This document shows positions 7,576 to 8,638 of a stretch of DNA of 8,638 nucleotides, in pieces. The position numbers were made by a program, and so were the translations under genes. The stretch covers positions 1 through 8,638 of the forward strand of contig JAASTO010000106.1 in NCBI GenBank assembly GCA_021767245.1. The letters are read 5' to 3'. A model generated the notes under the pieces. The model was not told the DNA's origin and ran no database searches. It was given only the letters and a program-made list of their open reading frames with translations. Position 1 is the stretch's first letter; the number at the start of each line of letters is the position of its first letter. The stretch is from Balneolaceae bacterium. GTDB taxonomy: Bacteria; Bacteroidota; Rhodothermia; Balneolales; Balneolaceae.

Positions 7576-7782
7576 TTATAAAGAGATTAGATATACAACG
7601 ATGCTTAATAAGGCCGCATAGAATAAAACTCGGGTAAATTGTGCGGGCCTGCGGCGGGTATGAGTTTCAAATTTAATGCGTTTTTTCCGCTTTTCTCTTT
7701 CATCCTTTTCGGGATCGTAGTAGCGGTACTGATAATCAAATTTCTTTGGCTTTGGACGGAAGCCGAACATAGGACGAATCAT
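7576..7782 (-). CDS. Small basic single-span membrane protein, function unknown
   Basis: This 68-residue protein has no recognised function. Residues 1-50 are hydrophilic and strongly basic, with an aromatic patch FDYQYRYYDPEKDEREKRKK (15-34) and a second basic cluster THTRRRP (40-46). Residues 51-68 are a hydrophobic span reaching the C-terminus (LFYAALLSIVVYLISL). This predicts a tail-type membrane anchor with the basic part in the cytoplasm. It is likely a real gene: the ATG has AGGTG 5 nt upstream (7792-7788), it shares the strand with mutL and ends 18 nt before it, and composition is protein-like. From memory, small proteins with a similar FxYxxRYYDP pattern occur near mutL in Bacteroidota genomes, which would fit, but I could not check. 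The basic segment might contact nucleic acid or membrane lipids; this is a guess. Confidence 0.75.
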   Translation of the reverse strand: MIRPMFGFRPKPKKFDYQYRYYDPEKDEREKRKKRIKFETHTRRRPAQFTRVLFYAALLSIVVYLISL

Positions 7783-7813
7783 AACAACACCTAATTTTTT
7801 ATTGGCTTTGAAT

Positions 7814-7833
7814 GGCTGACTGATCAGTTAGCC
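7814..7833. promoter_or_regulatory. 20-bp near-perfect palindrome, candidate operator
   Basis: GGCTGACTGA followed by TCAGTTAGCC is a palindrome with one mismatched pair (positions 5 and 16), centred on TGATCA. It lies in the 5' region of the small protein/mutL group, 31 nt before the ATG and 11 nt downstream of a TATATT box on the same strand (7850-7845), that is, at or just after the expected transcription start. That is a classic place for a repressor. The symmetric ACTGATCAGT core resembles sites for dimeric regulators such as the TetR family, but no regulator gene is in the window. In RNA from the + strand it could also fold as a 7-bp stem with a 6-nt loop (including one G-U pair); no strong T-run follows, so a terminator is less likely. 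Confidence 0.45.
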
Positions 7834-7844
7834 TTTCGAGTTTT

Positions 7845-7850
7845 AATATA
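7845..7850 (-). promoter_or_regulatory. Possible -10 box for the small protein/mutL operon
   Basis: TATATT on the - strand (5 of 6 to TATAAT) lies 62 nt before the ATG at 7782. No good -35 hexamer is seen at 16-18 nt, and the FCB-type TAnnTTTG element is also absent, so the call rests on position and on the palindrome just downstream. Confidence 0.25.
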
Positions 7851-8063
7851 GGAAATCAAAGGGGTGAATATCGAATATGGATGCGGGATTATTTAATACA
7901 TTTCCGATTGTTGGACCTGTAGAAATAAATTCGAACTTAATTATTCCCTTGATCAATATTCAATATTCCTTTAAATGTTCTTTTGCCGCGAAATTTTGTA
8001 AACTCAATGCCCTGCTAAATCCTTCAATTTATTGCTGAAGGTCAGTTAGTTAAACTTTGAACT

Positions 8064-8069
8064 TATAAT
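8064..8069 (+). promoter_or_regulatory. TATAAT box just upstream of the isocitrate dehydrogenase gene
   Basis: A perfect TATAAT is present, ending 12 nt before the ATG at 8082. If used as a -10 box, transcription would start within about 6 nt of the ATG, giving an almost leaderless mRNA, which fits the lack of any Shine-Dalgarno sequence. No clear -35 hexamer is found at the proper distance. The match could be chance in AT-rich DNA. A near match to the FCB -7 element (TAAACTTTG, 8051-8059) overlaps the same zone. Confidence 0.3.
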
Positions 8070-8081
8070 TATTTATAAAAA

Positions 8082-8638
8082 ATGAGCACTGATAAAGCCA
8101 AGATATTTTATACCATAACTGATGAGGCTCCATATTTAGCCACTCACTCCTTTCTGCCAATCGTTGAAGCATTTACCAAAGCCGCCGGGGTTAACGTTCA
8201 AACTAAAGATATTTCTCTTGCAGGACGTATTTTGGCTAATTTTCCGGACTATCTAACTGATGATCAGAAAGTTGCGGATGATCTGTCTGAACTTGGTGAA
8301 CTGGCAAAAAAACCTGAGGCCAACATCATCAAACTTCCAAATATCAGTGCCTCTGTTCCTCAGTTAGTAGCTGCCATCAAAGAGCTTCAAAATAAAGGAT
8401 ATAAGATTCCCGATTATCCTGAGGAACCTGTAAACGAAAAAGAGAAAAAAATTCAGCAAAGATATAATGCTGTTAAAGGAAGTGCTGTAAACCCGGTTCT
8501 TAGGGAAGGAAACTCGGACCGCAGAGCTCCTAAACCGGTTAAAGAATATGCAAAAAAGAATCCTCATTCTATGGGAGAATGGAGTTCAGACTCCAAAACC
8601 CACGTGGCCACAATGAGCGATAATGACTTTGCTCACTC
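8082..8638 (+). CDS. icd: NADP-dependent isocitrate dehydrogenase, monomeric type, 5' part only
   Basis: This TCA-cycle enzyme oxidises isocitrate to 2-oxoglutarate and CO2 with NADP+. Only the first 185 codons are present; the family is about 740 residues and the frame runs open through the window end. Identification rests on near-continuous agreement with the monomeric isocitrate dehydrogenase (IDH) family as I recall it from Azotobacter: IFYTITDEAPYLAT (8-21), KDISLAGRILANFPDYLTD (42-60), EANIIKLPNISASVPQL (79-95), KGSAVNPVLREGNSDRRAP (132-150) and HVATMSDNDF (174-183). The isocitrate-binding residues S134, N137, R141 and R147 correspond to those described for the Azotobacter enzyme. This type is unrelated in length to the common homodimeric Icd. 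The ATG matches the family's N-terminus. No Shine-Dalgarno sequence is visible; upstream DNA is AT-rich with TATAAT. It is divergent from the mutL group, and its 3' neighbours are outside the window. Confidence 0.95.
   Translation, partial: MSTDKAKIFYTITDEAPYLATHSFLPIVEAFTKAAGVNVQTKDISLAGRILANFPDYLTDDQKVADDLSELGELAKKPEANIIKLPNISASVPQLVAAIKELQNKGYKIPDYPEEPVNEKEKKIQQRYNAVKGSAVNPVLREGNSDRRAPKPVKEYAKKNPHSMGEWSSDSKTHVATMSDNDFAH

Larger units (their letters stand above)
7783..8081. other. Divergent intergenic region, no convincing gene
   Basis: This 299-nt AT-rich spacer separates the divergently read small protein/mutL group and the isocitrate dehydrogenase gene, so it must hold both promoters. 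It contains the 20-bp palindrome at 7814-7833, a TATATT box on the - strand at 7850-7845, TATAAT on the + strand at 8064-8069, a short TTGATCAA palindrome at 7949-7956 and the AT-rich tandem TCAATAT/TCAATAT at 7953-7966. The only small open frame worth noting (7877-8038, 53 codons) does not look coding. No tRNA-like or riboswitch-like fold was recognised. Confidence 0.6.

Noticed and set aside
7949..7968. TTGATCAA palindrome and tandem TCAATAT repeats
   Set aside because: They are short, low-complexity matches expected by chance in AT-rich spacer DNA.
7877..8038. A 53-codon open frame on the + strand starting MDAGLFNTFPIVG, with GGGGTG 11 nt upstream
   Set aside because: The latter part looks like translated AT-rich spacer, with no domain or hydrophobic pattern, and the spacing of the ribosome-like site is long. 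It lies in the promoter region between divergent genes.
8364..8567. A 67-codon frame on the - strand rich in Phe, Ile and Ser
   Set aside because: It is antisense to the strongly recognisable isocitrate dehydrogenase coding region and is a shadow frame.

Overview
The window reads as ordinary chromosomal DNA of a Gram-negative bacterium, most likely from the Bacteroidota/Rhodothermota/Balneolota (FCB) side. The reasons are: SurA-type parvulins directly followed by moxR; a MutL whose C-terminus carries the degenerate DPxxKPT-type ending that I associate with this group rather than CPHGRP; weak or absent Shine-Dalgarno sequences before most genes; AT-rich intergenic DNA; and moderate GC by eye. 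I cannot name a genus, and the phylum is an inference. I see no tRNA, rRNA, CRISPR array, insertion sequence or prophage gene.

Left half, + strand (1-5066): a tightly packed operon whose upstream part lies outside the window. It holds the 3' part of a parvulin-like peptidyl-prolyl isomerase, a full-length secreted SurA-like chaperone with two parvulin domains, a MoxR-family AAA+ ATPase that overlaps surA by ATGA, and a 702-residue membrane protein with a von Willebrand factor A (VWA)-like domain and a probable glutamine-amidotransferase-like fold. The last gene has a strong AGGAGG ribosome site. Periplasmic chaperones are thus transcriptionally tied to a MoxR/VWA pair, which suggests a joint role in envelope protein maturation. 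The partner usually found beside moxR, a DUF58 protein, is absent between moxR and the VWA gene.

Right-centre, - strand (7782 down to 5091): a small basic single-span membrane protein, then mutL (TTG start, 18 nt after the small gene), then after about 90 nt a secreted histidine phosphatase. This group converges on the VWA gene with only 24 nt between the stop codons. MutL has an intact GHKL ATPase domain, but its endonuclease motifs are degenerate.

Right edge, + strand (8082 to the end): the N-terminal quarter of a monomeric-type NADP-dependent isocitrate dehydrogenase, a TCA-cycle enzyme, with its isocitrate-binding segment intact. It diverges from the mutL group across a 299-nt non-coding spacer that carries a 20-bp near-perfect palindrome (7814-7833) and a TATAAT box close to the start codon.

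I see no clearly new multi-gene system. The points most worth following are the chaperone-MoxR-VWA unit, the endonuclease-dead-looking MutL with a poor translation start, and the palindrome in the divergent promoter region.
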